Below, one piece after another: positions 1 to 7,836 of a stretch of 64,000 bases of DNA. A program made the translations under genes and the position numbers. The stretch is from NCBI RefSeq assembly GCF_015223105.1, contig NZ_JADFTZ010000001.1:186001-250000 (forward strand), in the 5' to 3' direction. Position 1 is the stretch's first letter. Each line of letters starts with the position of its first letter. Source of the stretch: Flavobacterium proteolyticum. GTDB taxonomy: Bacteria > Bacteroidota > Bacteroidia > Flavobacteriales > Flavobacteriaceae. The notes under the pieces were generated by a model. It saw only the letters and a list, made by a program, of their open reading frames with translations, made no database searches and was not told the origin of the DNA.

Positions 1-2456
1 CCGATACGCAAAAATGTCTTCGTGTTTCGGGAAAACACAATGATTTAGAAGATGTAGGTTTTGACACCTATCACCACACTATGTTTGAAATGCTAGGAAA
101 CTGGTCGTTTGGCGATTATTTCAAGAAAGAAGCATTGGCTTGGGCTTGGGAATTCTTAACTGAAGTATTAAAGTTAGACAAAGACCGTTTGTATGTTTCT
201 GTTTTTGAAGGAAATCCAGCAGAGAACGTTCCATTTGACCAAGAAGCATTTGATATTTGGAAACAATACGTTTCGGAAGATCGAATCATTTTAGGAAATA
301 AAAAAGACAACTTCTGGGAAATGGGTGACCAAGGTCCGTGTGGTCCATGTTCGGAAATTCATATCGATTTAAGAACTGACGCTGAAAGAAATGCTGTTTC
401 AGGAAGAGAATTAGTAAATGCTGATCATCCGCAAGTTGTAGAAATTTGGAACAACGTATTTATGGAATTCAACCGCAAAGCCGATGGTTCGTTAGAAAAA
501 TTACCAGCGCAACACGTAGATACTGGAATGGGATTTGAGCGTTTGTGTATGGCAATGCAAAACGTAACTTCAAATTACGATACGGATGTTTTCACGCCGC
601 TTATCGCGAAAGTTGAAGAAATTACAGGATTAAAGTACACTTCAAACGAAGTTAAAAACATATCAGAAGAGCAAAACAAAACGAACATTGCGATTCGTGT
701 AATTGTGGATCACGTTCGTGCGGTAGCTTTTGCTATTGCTGATGGACAATTACCATCAAATACTGGCGCCGGTTATGTAATTCGTAGAATTTTACGTCGT
801 GCGATTCGTTACGGATTTACGTTTTTAGGAACTAAAGAACCTTTCATTAATAAATTGGTTGAAGTTTTAGCGAATCAAATGGGTGAATTTTTCCCTGAGA
901 TTAAATCGCAACAACAATTGGTTACCAATGTAATTCGCGAAGAAGAAGCATCTTTCTTAAGAACATTAGAACAAGGATTACAATTATTAGATAAAGTAGT
1001 TGCGGAAACGTCAGGAAAAGAAGTTTCTGGAGAGAAAGTATTCGAATTGTACGATACTTTTGGTTTCCCGAAAGACTTAACGGCTTTGATTTTAAAAGAA
1101 AAAGGCTATTCGTTTAACGAAACAGAATTCGAAACCGAATTACAAAAACAAAAAGCGCGTTCTCGTGCAGCTTCTGAAGTAACTACTGACGACTGGAAAG
1201 TTTTAATTGACGGAAATGTAGAAACATTCGTAGGTTATGACCAAACGGAAAATAATGTTAAAATCACCAGAATTCGTAAAGTAGATTCTAAAAAAGATGG
1301 TGTTTTGTACCAAATTGTTTTAGATAATACGCCGTTCTATCCAGAAGGTGGTGGACAAGTTGGAGATAAAGGAACTTTAGTTTCAGCAAACGAAACGATT
1401 GAAATTATTGATACTAAGAAAGAAAATAACTTAATATTACATTTCGCAAAACAACTTCCTGAAAATGTTGAAGCAGGATTTATGGCAAAAGTAAATACCG
1501 ATTTAAGAACTTCGACTTCTAAAAATCACTCGGCTACGCATTTGATGCATTTAGCTTTGAGAACGATTTTAGGAACGCATGTGGAGCAAAAAGGTTCGTT
1601 GGTAAATCCAAATTACTTGCGTTTCGACTTTTCGCATTTTTCTAAAGTTTCAGACGAAGAATTACGTCAAGTTGAAGCAAGTGTAAATCAACAAATCGAA
1701 GCGCAATTACAATTGGTAGAACACAGAAATATTCCAATCAAAGAAGCATTAGACAAAGGTGCAATGGCTTTATTTGGAGAAAAATATGGCGACAATGTTC
1801 GTATGATTGAATTTGGCGATAGTAAAGAATTATGTGGTGGAATTCACGTGAAAAACACCGCTGATATTTGGCATTTCAAAATTGTTTCAGAAGGAGCTGT
1901 AGCGGCTGGAATTCGTCGTATTGAGGCGATTACTGGTGATGCTGTGAAGGATTTCTACAAAAACCAAGAAAATACGTTAGCAGAAATCAAAGAAGTATTG
2001 AAAAATCCGCAAGATGTTTTAAAATCGGTAGCTTCTTTACAAGATGACAATGCGAAATTGAAAAAACAATTAGAGCAATTAGTTAAAGAAAAAATCGAAG
2101 GATTAAAAAATACATTGGTTGCTGATTTCCAAGAAATCAATGGAATTCAATTTTTAGCCAAACAAGTAGATTTATCCATGAGTTCGACTAAAGATTTAGC
2201 ACAAGCTATCGGAACTTGTAAACCAAATGCGTTTGTGTTTTTAGCTTCTATTGAAGATAATGCTCCAAATATTCACTGCTACATTTCAAAAGAATTAGTT
2301 GCTGAAAAAGGATTAAATGCTGGAAACGTAATCAGAGAATTAGGAAAACTAATCGACGGAAATGGTGGTGGACAACCTTTCTTTGCATCTGGAAAAGGGA
2401 AAAATGTAGGTGGAATTAAAGAAGCGTTGGAGAAAGCAATAACATTTGTGAAATAA
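1..2456 (+). CDS. alaS: Alanyl-tRNA synthetase (5' end missing)
   Basis: Charges tRNA-Ala with alanine in the cytoplasm. The reading frame is open from base 3 to the stop, giving 817 visible residues; the true start lies before the window. The visible N-terminus is already inside the class II catalytic core ([13 protein letters not shown], then [18 protein letters not shown]). It is followed by the tRNA-recognition region ([10 protein letters not shown]), the editing domain with the zinc-binding HSATHLMH and LCGGIHV motifs, and a C-terminal coiled-coil/DHHA1 region ending near [14 protein letters not shown]. All expected AlaRS blocks are present and I see no disruption. A hairpin terminator follows the stop, so it ends its transcription unit. 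Confidence 0.98.
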   Translation, partial: DTQKCLRVSGKHNDLEDVGFDTYHHTMFEMLGNWSFGDYFKKEALAWAWEFLTEVLKLDKDRLYVSVFEGNPAENVPFDQEAFDIWKQYVSEDRIILGNKKDNFWEMGDQGPCGPCSEIHIDLRTDAERNAVSGRELVNADHPQVVEIWNNVFMEFNRKADGSLEKLPAQHVDTGMGFERLCMAMQNVTSNYDTDVFTPLIAKVEEITGLKYTSNEVKNISEEQNKTNIAIRVIVDHVRAVAFAIADGQLPSNTGAGYVIRRILRRAIRYGFTFLGTKEPFINKLVEVLANQMGEFFPEIKSQQQLVTNVIREEEASFLRTLEQGLQLLDKVVAETSGKEVSGEKVFELYDTFGFPKDLTALILKEKGYSFNETEFETELQKQKARSRAASEVTTDDWKVLIDGNVETFVGYDQTENNVKITRIRKVDSKKDGVLYQIVLDNTPFYPEGGGQVGDKGTLVSANETIEIIDTKKENNLILHFAKQLPENVEAGFMAKVNTDLRTSTSKNHSATHLMHLALRTILGTHVEQKGSLVNPNYLRFDFSHFSKVSDEELRQVEASVNQQIEAQLQLVEHRNIPIKEALDKGAMALFGEKYGDNVRMIEFGDSKELCGGIHVKNTADIWHFKIVSEGAVAAGIRRIEAITGDAVKDFYKNQENTLAEIKEVLKNPQDVLKSVASLQDDNAKLKKQLEQLVKEKIEGLKNTLVADFQEINGIQFLAKQVDLSMSSTKDLAQAIGTCKPNAFVFLASIEDNAPNIHCYISKELVAEKGLNAGNVIRELGKLIDGNGGGQPFFASGKGKNVGGIKEALEKAITFVK

Positions 2457-2477
2457 AATAGAAACATTCTATATTAT

Positions 2478-2520
2478 AAAAAAACCTACATTGATACAAA
2501 ATCTTTGTAGGTTTTTTTTT
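2478..2520 (+). terminator. Rho-independent terminator after alaS
   Basis: A perfect 10-bp stem (AAAACCTACA at 2481-2490 with its complement at 2506-2515), a 15-nt loop and a T-run ending at 2520. Confidence 0.85.
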
Positions 2521-2552
2521 CTATATTGCTAACCAATTAACAAACAAAAAAA

Positions 2553-3284
2553 ATGAAAAAACTACTTTACCTTTTTAGTGCTGTTGCGCTAACTTTAACT
2601 TCTTGTTCTAATGAAGATGATTCTAATAATTCATCAAGTACTGTATTATTAACTAAAATAATTGAAACCTTTGAAGACAATAGTACATTAACAACTGAAT
2701 TCCGATATTCTGGAACCAAATTGACTCGAATAACTGATGATGATGGCCGCTTTGACTTTACTTATACAAACGACTTAATAACAGAAGTTAAGTACTATGA
2801 ATCAAACACATTATTACAAACTGAAACTTATCAATATGACTCAAGCGGAAGAGTAACTACATATGTAATAATTGATAATATTGATACTGACTGGGGAAAT
2901 AAAGAAACATATACTTATAATACTAATGGAACAGTATCTGTAAATTATTATTCTGGTGATGCGTCATCTCAGACAAATTTAGACAGAACTGGAACAATTA
3001 CTTTTTTAAATGGAGAAATAAATCAAATTTCTTTTTCTGATGGAAAAATAATAACATATTCCTATGACAATAAAAACAACCCATTTAAAAATGTAACTGG
3101 ATATGATAAAATAAATTTTTGCAATCAAGAAGGGAATGGTGTTTTACACAATATTATTCAAGAAGACGATTCTACTGACTTAGATGATATTTCTACAACA
3201 TACACCTATAATAGTAATGATTATCCAATTACATCAACTGAAACAGGTTTTGAAGTAACTACTGCTCAGTATTTCTATAATTAA
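2553..3284 (+). CDS. Lipoprotein with YD-like repeats, function unknown
   Basis: A 243-residue exported protein. The N-terminus is a lipoprotein signal peptide with Cys18 at the end of the lipobox (LTLTSC), followed by an acidic, Asn/Ser-rich linker (SNEDDSNNSSS). The rest is built of beta-strand units such as FRYSGTKLTRI, FTYTNDLITEVKYY and TYQYDSSGRVTTYV. These resemble the RHS/YD-type repeats seen in many Bacteroidota lipoproteins of unknown function. It stands alone between two terminators. The acidic residues after the lipidated Cys fit the lipoprotein surface-export signal described in this phylum, which is an inference. I do not recognise a specific function. Confidence 0.8.
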   Translation: MKKLLYLFSAVALTLTSCSNEDDSNNSSSTVLLTKIIETFEDNSTLTTEFRYSGTKLTRITDDDGRFDFTYTNDLITEVKYYESNTLLQTETYQYDSSGRVTTYVIIDNIDTDWGNKETYTYNTNGTVSVNYYSGDASSQTNLDRTGTITFLNGEINQISFSDGKIITYSYDNKNNPFKNVTGYDKINFCNQEGNGVLHNIIQEDDSTDLDDISTTYTYNSNDYPITSTETGFEVTTAQYFYN

Positions 3285-3303
3285 ATCTTCAAACAAAAGA
3301 TAC

Positions 3304-3340
3304 AAATCCCGATAAGCTTCAAACCTTATCGGGATTTTTT
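3304..3340. terminator. Bidirectional terminator
   Basis: A perfect 12-bp stem (AATCCCGATAAG at 3305-3316 with its complement at 3325-3336) with A- and T-tracts on either side. It lies between convergent genes and can serve both. Confidence 0.85.
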
Positions 3341-3723
3341 TATTCTACTACTGCAATTGCTTCAATCTCAATCAACCAATCTTTTCTGCCTAAATTTTCT
3401 ACGCCTACTAAAGTGCTTGCTGGATAATTTTCATTTCCTAGAAATTCCTTTCTAACTTTTCTGAAAATAGGCAAATCAATTTCAGGGTTAAAATTTACGA
3501 TGTACGTATTCATTTTTACTACATCTTTAAAAGTAGCATTGCAATTGATAAGTTGTTTTTCTAAATTTTGAAATGTCGTAATGGTTTGCGCTTCTAAATC
3601 TACACCATCACCTATTTGTCCTGAAATGTATAGCGTTTTGAAATTTCCAGTTTTTACTAAAACGGTTTGAGAGAAACCTTCGCTAGGTTCGATGTATACT
3701 TTTTCAATCATTTTGTATTGCAT
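3340..3723 (-). CDS. RidA/YjgF-family protein
   Basis: 127 residues, the usual size of the Rid family (trimeric enamine/imine deaminases that remove reactive 2-aminoacrylate-type intermediates). The family's features are visible: the ISGQIG strand near residue 35, the central FQNLEKQL helix with VKMNTYIVNF, the PASTLVGVENL stretch and the terminal IEIEAIAVV strand. The usual Arg position near the C-terminal strand is not clearly aligned (LGRKDWLIEIEA), so it may be one of the non-RidA Rid subfamilies. A second ATG four codons in (MIEK, at 3711) is an equally plausible start. It is monocistronic and convergent with the lipoprotein gene. Confidence 0.88.
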   Translation of the reverse strand: MQYKMIEKVYIEPSEGFSQTVLVKTGNFKTLYISGQIGDGVDLEAQTITTFQNLEKQLINCNATFKDVVKMNTYIVNFNPEIDLPIFRKVRKEFLGNENYPASTLVGVENLGRKDWLIEIEAIAVVE

Positions 3724-3765
3724 TAAATCTTGAGTAAAAATACTCGTTTTTTGTAAAAAGTAGTT

Positions 3766-3773
3766 TAAATTTG
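3766..3773 (+). promoter_or_regulatory. -7 promoter element for the GSCFA gene
   Basis: TAAATTTG matches the Bacteroidota TAnnTTTG consensus exactly and lies 20 bp before the TTG start at 3793. I see no well-spaced -33 TTG. Confidence 0.5.
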
Positions 3774-3792
3774 GACTTTAAACCCAACTGAT

Positions 3793-4746
3793 TTGCAATT
3801 CACTACCAAAATACCCGTTCAAAAAAGCGCTTTCCCAATCGATTACGATTCGAAAGTTATGTTATTGGGTTCGTGTTTTGCGGAAAATATGGGTAAAAAG
3901 TTTGATTATTTTAAATTTCAAGCTATTACCAATCCGTTTGGAATTATTTTTAATGCGGTTTCTTTAGAAAAGTTAATCCGTCGCGCTGTTGAAAATAGAA
4001 CTTTTACCGAAAACGATATTTTCTTTCATAACGATTTATGGCATTGCTATGAAGTGCATTCTGAATTATCAAATCCAAATAAAGAAGTATTTTTGAGTAA
4101 TTTGAATTCTATTTTAGAATCAACATATCGACACATTGCTTCATTGACACATTGTATCATCACACTAGGAACTTCATGGGTTTATAGAAATATTGAAACC
4201 TATGAAATCGTTGCCAATTGTCACAAAGTGCCGCAAAAGCAATTTATAAAAGAATTACTTTCGATTAATCAAATTGAAGAAAGTTTACAAAGTATTATTT
4301 CATTAATACATTCGGTAAATCCAAATTGCAATTTTATTTTTACGGTTTCTCCTGTACGCCATATAAAAGATGGATTTGCAGAAAACACGCTAAGTAAAGC
4401 GCATTTGATTGCGGCAATTCACAAAACAATCACCCATCATCCATCACCCATCACCTATTTTCCTTCTTACGAAATTATGATGGACGAATTGCGCGATTAT
4501 CGTTTTTATGCTGAAGATATGTTGCATCCGAATCAAACTGCAATCGATTATATCTGGATTCAATTCTTTGAAAATTATATTTCTGAATCGGTGTTTGGAT
4601 TGATGAATGAGATTTGCTCTATTCAAAAAGGATTGCAACATCGTCCGTTTAATCCGAATACAGAAAATCATCAGAAATTCTTAAATCAACTCGATTTAAA
4701 AATCAAAGCCATTAAAAATCAATATCCTTTTATAAAATTTTGTTAA
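3793..4746 (+). CDS. GSCFA-domain protein
   Basis: 317 residues with the family-defining motif LGSCFAENMG near residue 27. GSCFA proteins are uncharacterised and are thought to be SGNH/GDSL-like hydrolases. I place the start at a TTG codon because the residues before the motif (MQFTTKIPVQKSAFPIDYDSK) match the usual family N-terminus; the first ATG would cut into the domain. Further conserved stretches are NPFGIIFN, HSELSNPN, ITLGTSWVYR, FTVSPVRHIKDG and FPSYEIMMDELRDYRFY, so the protein is complete. Residues near 213-222 (TITHHPSPIT) are encoded by a short 7-bp repeat array. The stop codon touches the first palindromic operator of the next operon. Confidence 0.9.
   Translation: MQFTTKIPVQKSAFPIDYDSKVMLLGSCFAENMGKKFDYFKFQAITNPFGIIFNAVSLEKLIRRAVENRTFTENDIFFHNDLWHCYEVHSELSNPNKEVFLSNLNSILESTYRHIASLTHCIITLGTSWVYRNIETYEIVANCHKVPQKQFIKELLSINQIEESLQSIISLIHSVNPNCNFIFTVSPVRHIKDGFAENTLSKAHLIAAIHKTITHHPSPITYFPSYEIMMDELRDYRFYAEDMLHPNQTAIDYIWIQFFENYISESVFGLMNEICSIQKGLQHRPFNPNTENHQKFLNQLDLKIKAIKNQYPFIKFC
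4429..4456 (+). repeat. Four 7-bp repeats inside the GSCFA gene
   Basis: Units ATCACCC, ATCATCC, ATCACCC, ATCACCT in direct tandem. They are more C-rich than the flanking coding sequence and fall where the protein has a hydrophilic loop, so they are tolerated in frame. Confidence 0.75.
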
Positions 4747-4767
4747 AATACGTCAATTGTCGTATTT
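4746..4767. promoter_or_regulatory. 22-bp palindromic operator, copy 1
   Basis: AAATACG and CGTATTT arms around TCAATTGT; 20 of the 22 positions are symmetric. It starts 42 bp before a weak -7-like element (4788-4795), so its centre is about 35 bp upstream of the -7 box, the position expected of an activator touching RNA polymerase. Near-identical sites occur at 7578-7599 and 10289-10310. The likely binder is the LuxR-type regulator encoded at 9630, which is an inference. Confidence 0.75.
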
Positions 4768-4787
4768 CCTACTTTATCCTTTTTTGT

Positions 4788-4795
4788 GAATTTTG
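4788..4795 (+). promoter_or_regulatory. Weak -7 element of the exported-protein operon
   Basis: GAATTTTG, 7 of 8 matches to TAnnTTTG, no good -33 element, same distance from the palindrome as in the two other copies. The start codon is at 4826. Confidence 0.6.
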
Positions 4796-4825
4796 ACTTA
4801 TCAATAAATATAAAAATTCACACTT

Positions 4826-5305
4826 ATGAAAACTTTAAAAAATTCAACTCTATTTTGTTTATTACTTTTATTCGTTTCGATTCAATTCGCAACAGCTCAA
4901 AAACTAGTTAATGCATCGGAAGTTACACCTTCTTTATTAAAAGAAACTTGCGACAATGCCTACATAGAAGTATTAGAAGTTAAAGACACTTATATAAAAA
5001 TTAAAAACACTTATAGTGTCTATCTTGATATTGACGACAATAAAAGGTTCGTAACATTTAGTAGCGTTTATAATCTTGTTGATGGTGCTTCAAAAAAAGA
5101 TGCTTTAGAATTAGTAAACAAATTAAATGCTGAAGTAGCTTTAATTAAGGTTTACTATTCCGAAAGCACAAACACTATTACTTATTTCTATTATTTTTGG
5201 ACAGAAGGCGGATTTACTCAAAAATCATTAATTAGTTCGTTACGTCTTTATAAAACAGCATTGGATTTATCTTTAGATAAAGATACAGGTAAACTTATTA
5301 AATAA
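4826..5305 (+). CDS. Exported protein of unknown function, first gene of operon
   Basis: 159 residues with a clear signal peptide (hydrophobic LFCLLLLFVSIQFA, cleavage after TAQ near residue 25). The mature part is small and mixed alpha/beta (TPSLLKETCDNAYIEVLEV, a strand-rich centre, YFYYFWTEGGFTQKSL). It has a single Cys and no motif I recognise. It is the first of three genes whose products all carry signal peptides, with gaps of 8 and 17 bp, so they are probably one transcript starting from the palindrome-controlled promoter. The LysM/TonB families and other common small periplasmic families do not fit. Confidence 0.75.
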   Translation: MKTLKNSTLFCLLLLFVSIQFATAQKLVNASEVTPSLLKETCDNAYIEVLEVKDTYIKIKNTYSVYLDIDDNKRFVTFSSVYNLVDGASKKDALELVNKLNAEVALIKVYYSESTNTITYFYYFWTEGGFTQKSLISSLRLYKTALDLSLDKDTGKLIK

Positions 5306-5313
5306 AAATATTT

Positions 5314-5685
5314 ATGAAAATAAGAATCGCCTTTGTATTCCTTGTGATTAATTTTTTTTACAGCGAATCCATCTGGTCTCAAAGACCTGTTCTTACAGAC
5401 GAAGAAACGGTTTCTGAAATGGTTATATCCGAAATGCATGAAGTATTTCAATCTCCTGATTTTATTAAAAAGAAAAACAAGAAATTTTCTGAAGTAACAG
5501 GCGACATGACTATTGACATTACTGTAATTCAGAGCGGAAAAGTTGCCACTTTTTTTAAAGTAGATAGCACAATAAAAGACATCGATTTTATCAACTTTAT
5601 GTCAGAATACATTCTTACACACAAATTCAAATTCAAATTAGAGAAGAAGAAAAGATACAAAATTAGATACAACATATCATTTTAA
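5314..5685 (+). CDS. Small exported protein, TonB C-terminal-like fold possible
   Basis: 123 residues with a signal peptide (IRIAFVFLVINFFYSESIWSQ). The mature domain runs DMTIDITVIQSGKVATFFKVDSTIKD, a helix (DFINFMSEYILTHKFKF) and a final strand (KRYKIRYNISF). This strand-strand-helix-strand order resembles the C-terminal domain of TonB-like proteins (I-x-I-x-V-x-x-x-G-x-V). However, the proline-rich spacer and inner-membrane anchor of a real TonB are missing, so I treat this as a fold guess only. It lies 8 bp after the previous gene and 17 bp before the beta-propeller gene. Confidence 0.7.
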   Translation: MKIRIAFVFLVINFFYSESIWSQRPVLTDEETVSEMVISEMHEVFQSPDFIKKKNKKFSEVTGDMTIDITVIQSGKVATFFKVDSTIKDIDFINFMSEYILTHKFKFKLEKKKRYKIRYNISF

Positions 5686-5702
5686 CATTAAAAACGAAAC
5701 TC

Positions 5703-7517
5703 ATGAAAAAATCAATTATTATGTACTCTCTTCTTGTAGCAATAGTGGGAACTACTCCTGCAACTGCTCAATTTGGGAAGTTGTTAGACAAAGTCAAAGG
5801 AAGTGGTGGTTCTAAAAAATCAGGAAGTTTTGCTACTGTATGGGAATCAGAATTTGGAAATAAAGCTACAAGATTGGCAGTAAACAATCATGATGGCTCT
5901 TATATTTTAGGAACAGATGACAACTCTGCTTCAGTATTAAACGGAGAAGGAAAATTAATTTGGAATGGCGATTACAAAAACATCACAACCAACAAAACTA
6001 ACAAATGTGAATATCAATATGTTATTTGGAAAGATAATGGAGGTTATTTGTTCTTGTTTGACGAAAGAAAAATGGGAACTGACCGCGTTGCTGTAATTGA
6101 TATTGCTTCGGGAAAAGAATTATGGAATTCTGAATTGTACCAAAATTTACTTCCAAAAGGAACAAAATCAGAAGATGGTGCTGATCAAGGGGAATTAGAA
6201 ACTGTAAAATACATTTACGAATTAGATGCCTTTTTAATTTCTCAAAAAGCTTCTGTTATTTTAGTAAAAGCTAACACTGGAGAAAAAGTTTGGGAAACCA
6301 ATCGTTTCAAAGGTGGTGTTGGAAAATACATTTACGATGCTAAAAAGAATGAAATTATTATGGTGAATTTTAAACCAACGGCATTAGGGGCTTTGTTTGC
6401 AGGTTTCAAAAATCAGATGGTGAAATTAAACGCTAGCAATGGAGAAATCATTTGGGAAAACACTTTTATGGGAACTGTAGAAAAAGAATTAGTTACCAGA
6501 AGAGCCATCTTAGATTTATGGATTAAAGGCGACAAAGTATTCATGTATTTGAATGGATTACAAGTTTTCAATATCAATTCTGGACAAAAACTTTGGGAAT
6601 CGGTATATGAAAATGACATGGATGGTGGTGGCGGAGGCATGTTCTCTAATACAACGCAAAAAAAATATTACAGAACAATTGCTGATCCATTATTTACAGA
6701 CAATGCGGTTTACATTGTAATGTTAGGTGGAAGAGACCGAGCTAAATACGTTCAAAAACATGATTTAGAAAGTGGTAAAATCATGTGGACGTCTGAGAAA
6801 ATTACAGGTGCTTTTTCTATGCCAAATATTTACAGATCGGGTGATAAAGTAATTGTTCAAGTTGGTGGAAAAGTACAAGTTCAAGAGTACAGAAAAGAAC
6901 AACAACAAAGTTTGTATGGAGGAACTTACACTTCACTTGTTCCTTACATTTATTGGGATTATAAAGCGCAAAAAAATAGCTTATTAGCTTTAGATGACAA
7001 AACAGGAACTACTTCATGGCGTTCTGAAAAATTTGACAAACGTATTACAGATTTCATTATTCATGAAAATAAAAATGTTTTTGTTGGAGATGGCGATCAA
7101 TTCTATTGTTATGACATTGCTTCGGGAAAACAAATTTTTGATGTAAAACACAACGATGCTGGCGTTGGTAAAGCTACTGACGTAATTGATTTTGGAGAAA
7201 CTGTAGTTGTATTATCTGAAAAAGGATTAGCGTCTTACAATAAAAAAGATGGTTCAAGAGCATATGCAACAGAGAAAATCAGAGGTGTAGATTATTTCTA
7301 CGATGTAAATGGAAATTACTTTTTACGTGATCAAAGAAACAGTAAAAATATTCTTCACGCAATTGATATGACGAATGGAGAAACAAAAGGTTCAGTTCAA
7401 TCAAAAGGAAAAGGCGGAAGTCCAAAATACGGTGACGGTTTAGACATTACTGACGATGGAGAATTCATTTTTGCTTTTAAAGGCAAAAAAGTAGAGAAAA
7501 TTAAAGTGAACAATTAA
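5703..7517 (+). CDS. PQQ/BamB-like beta-propeller protein, exported
   Basis: 604 residues with an N-terminal signal peptide (IIMYSLLVAIVGTTPATAQ). The mature chain is a series of PQQ-type propeller blades whose strands end in Trp motifs such as GEGKLIWNGD, ASGKELWNSELY, NTGEKVWETNRF, SNGEIIWENTF, NSGQKLWESVY, ESGKIMWTSEK and KTGTTSWRSEKF. No quinone-binding or lipid-anchor residues are obvious, so a scaffold role in the periplasm is more likely than dehydrogenase activity. A Gly-rich loop (MDGGGGGMF) lies near residue 305. It is the last gene of the operon and is followed by a strong terminator. Confidence 0.85.
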   Translation: MKKSIIMYSLLVAIVGTTPATAQFGKLLDKVKGSGGSKKSGSFATVWESEFGNKATRLAVNNHDGSYILGTDDNSASVLNGEGKLIWNGDYKNITTNKTNKCEYQYVIWKDNGGYLFLFDERKMGTDRVAVIDIASGKELWNSELYQNLLPKGTKSEDGADQGELETVKYIYELDAFLISQKASVILVKANTGEKVWETNRFKGGVGKYIYDAKKNEIIMVNFKPTALGALFAGFKNQMVKLNASNGEIIWENTFMGTVEKELVTRRAILDLWIKGDKVFMYLNGLQVFNINSGQKLWESVYENDMDGGGGGMFSNTTQKKYYRTIADPLFTDNAVYIVMLGGRDRAKYVQKHDLESGKIMWTSEKITGAFSMPNIYRSGDKVIVQVGGKVQVQEYRKEQQQSLYGGTYTSLVPYIYWDYKAQKNSLLALDDKTGTTSWRSEKFDKRITDFIIHENKNVFVGDGDQFYCYDIASGKQIFDVKHNDAGVGKATDVIDFGETVVVLSEKGLASYNKKDGSRAYATEKIRGVDYFYDVNGNYFLRDQRNSKNILHAIDMTNGETKGSVQSKGKGGSPKYGDGLDITDDGEFIFAFKGKKVEKIKVNN

Positions 7518-7542
7518 TTGCTTTTATAGTTTGATTAGTTTG

Positions 7543-7575
7543 AGTGGATTGATGTTCTGTCAATCCACTTTTTTT
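7543..7575 (+). terminator. Terminator of the exported-protein operon
   Basis: A perfect 10-bp stem (AGTGGATTGA at 7543-7552 with its complement at 7560-7569), a 7-nt loop and a 7-T run. It ends only 2 bp before the second palindrome. Confidence 0.9.
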
Positions 7576-7577
7576 AT

Positions 7578-7599
7578 AAATACGTCAAATGTCGTATTG
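7578..7599. promoter_or_regulatory. 22-bp palindromic operator, copy 2
   Basis: Identical to copy 1 at 20 of 22 positions (AAATACG arm, TCAAATGT centre, CGTATTG arm). It lies 42 bp, start to start, before GAATTTTA at 7620 and 71 bp before the ATG of the small ORF at 7649. The gap between terminator and start codon holds little else. Confidence 0.75.
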
Positions 7600-7619
7600 A
7601 AAAACGCCTTATTTTAAAC

Positions 7620-7627
7620 GAATTTTA
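7620..7627 (+). promoter_or_regulatory. Weak -7 element before the small membrane-peptide ORF
   Basis: GAATTTTA, one base different from the corresponding element at 4788, at the same distance from the palindrome. No -33 TTG is seen. Confidence 0.55.
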
Positions 7628-7648
7628 CGCTATTAATAATTCTGAATT

Positions 7649-7777
7649 ATGTCTAAATTATTTCTTTCCATCGAATCATTGAGTCAAAAGAAAGAATTGT
7701 TTGTTATTCTTTTTAGACTATTCGTTTTACTTTGCTTGCTATTGAATGTTTATAATCTTATTTATGTATTGCATTAA
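7649..7777 (+). CDS. 42-residue single-span membrane peptide
   Basis: ATG to TAA, 42 residues. A polar N-terminus with charged residues (MSKLFLSIESLSQKKE) is followed by one hydrophobic span (LFVILFRLFVLLCLLLNVYN) and the tail LIYVLH. The tail LLLNVYNLIYVLH matches LLLNCYNIIYCN of the small ORF at 10360 at 8 positions. Both ORFs start exactly 71 bp after the start of a copy of the 22-bp palindrome. The canonical kinase promoter overlaps its 3' end. I infer a real, regulated microprotein; the alternative is a chance ORF in AT-rich spacer DNA. Confidence 0.55.
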   Translation: MSKLFLSIESLSQKKELFVILFRLFVLLCLLLNVYNLIYVLH

Positions 7778-7798
7778 TTTAAACGCACTTTAAATTTG
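7769..7798 (+). promoter_or_regulatory. Canonical promoter of the kinase/regulator pair
   Basis: TTG at 7769-7771, 19-bp spacer, TAAATTTG at 7791-7798: an exact Bacteroidota -33/-7 promoter. It suggests the two-component pair is made constitutively, independent of the palindrome-controlled promoters. Confidence 0.7.
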
Positions 7799-7836
7799 AT
7801 TTTATACTTTTATAGTAAACATTGATCAATTTCAAA

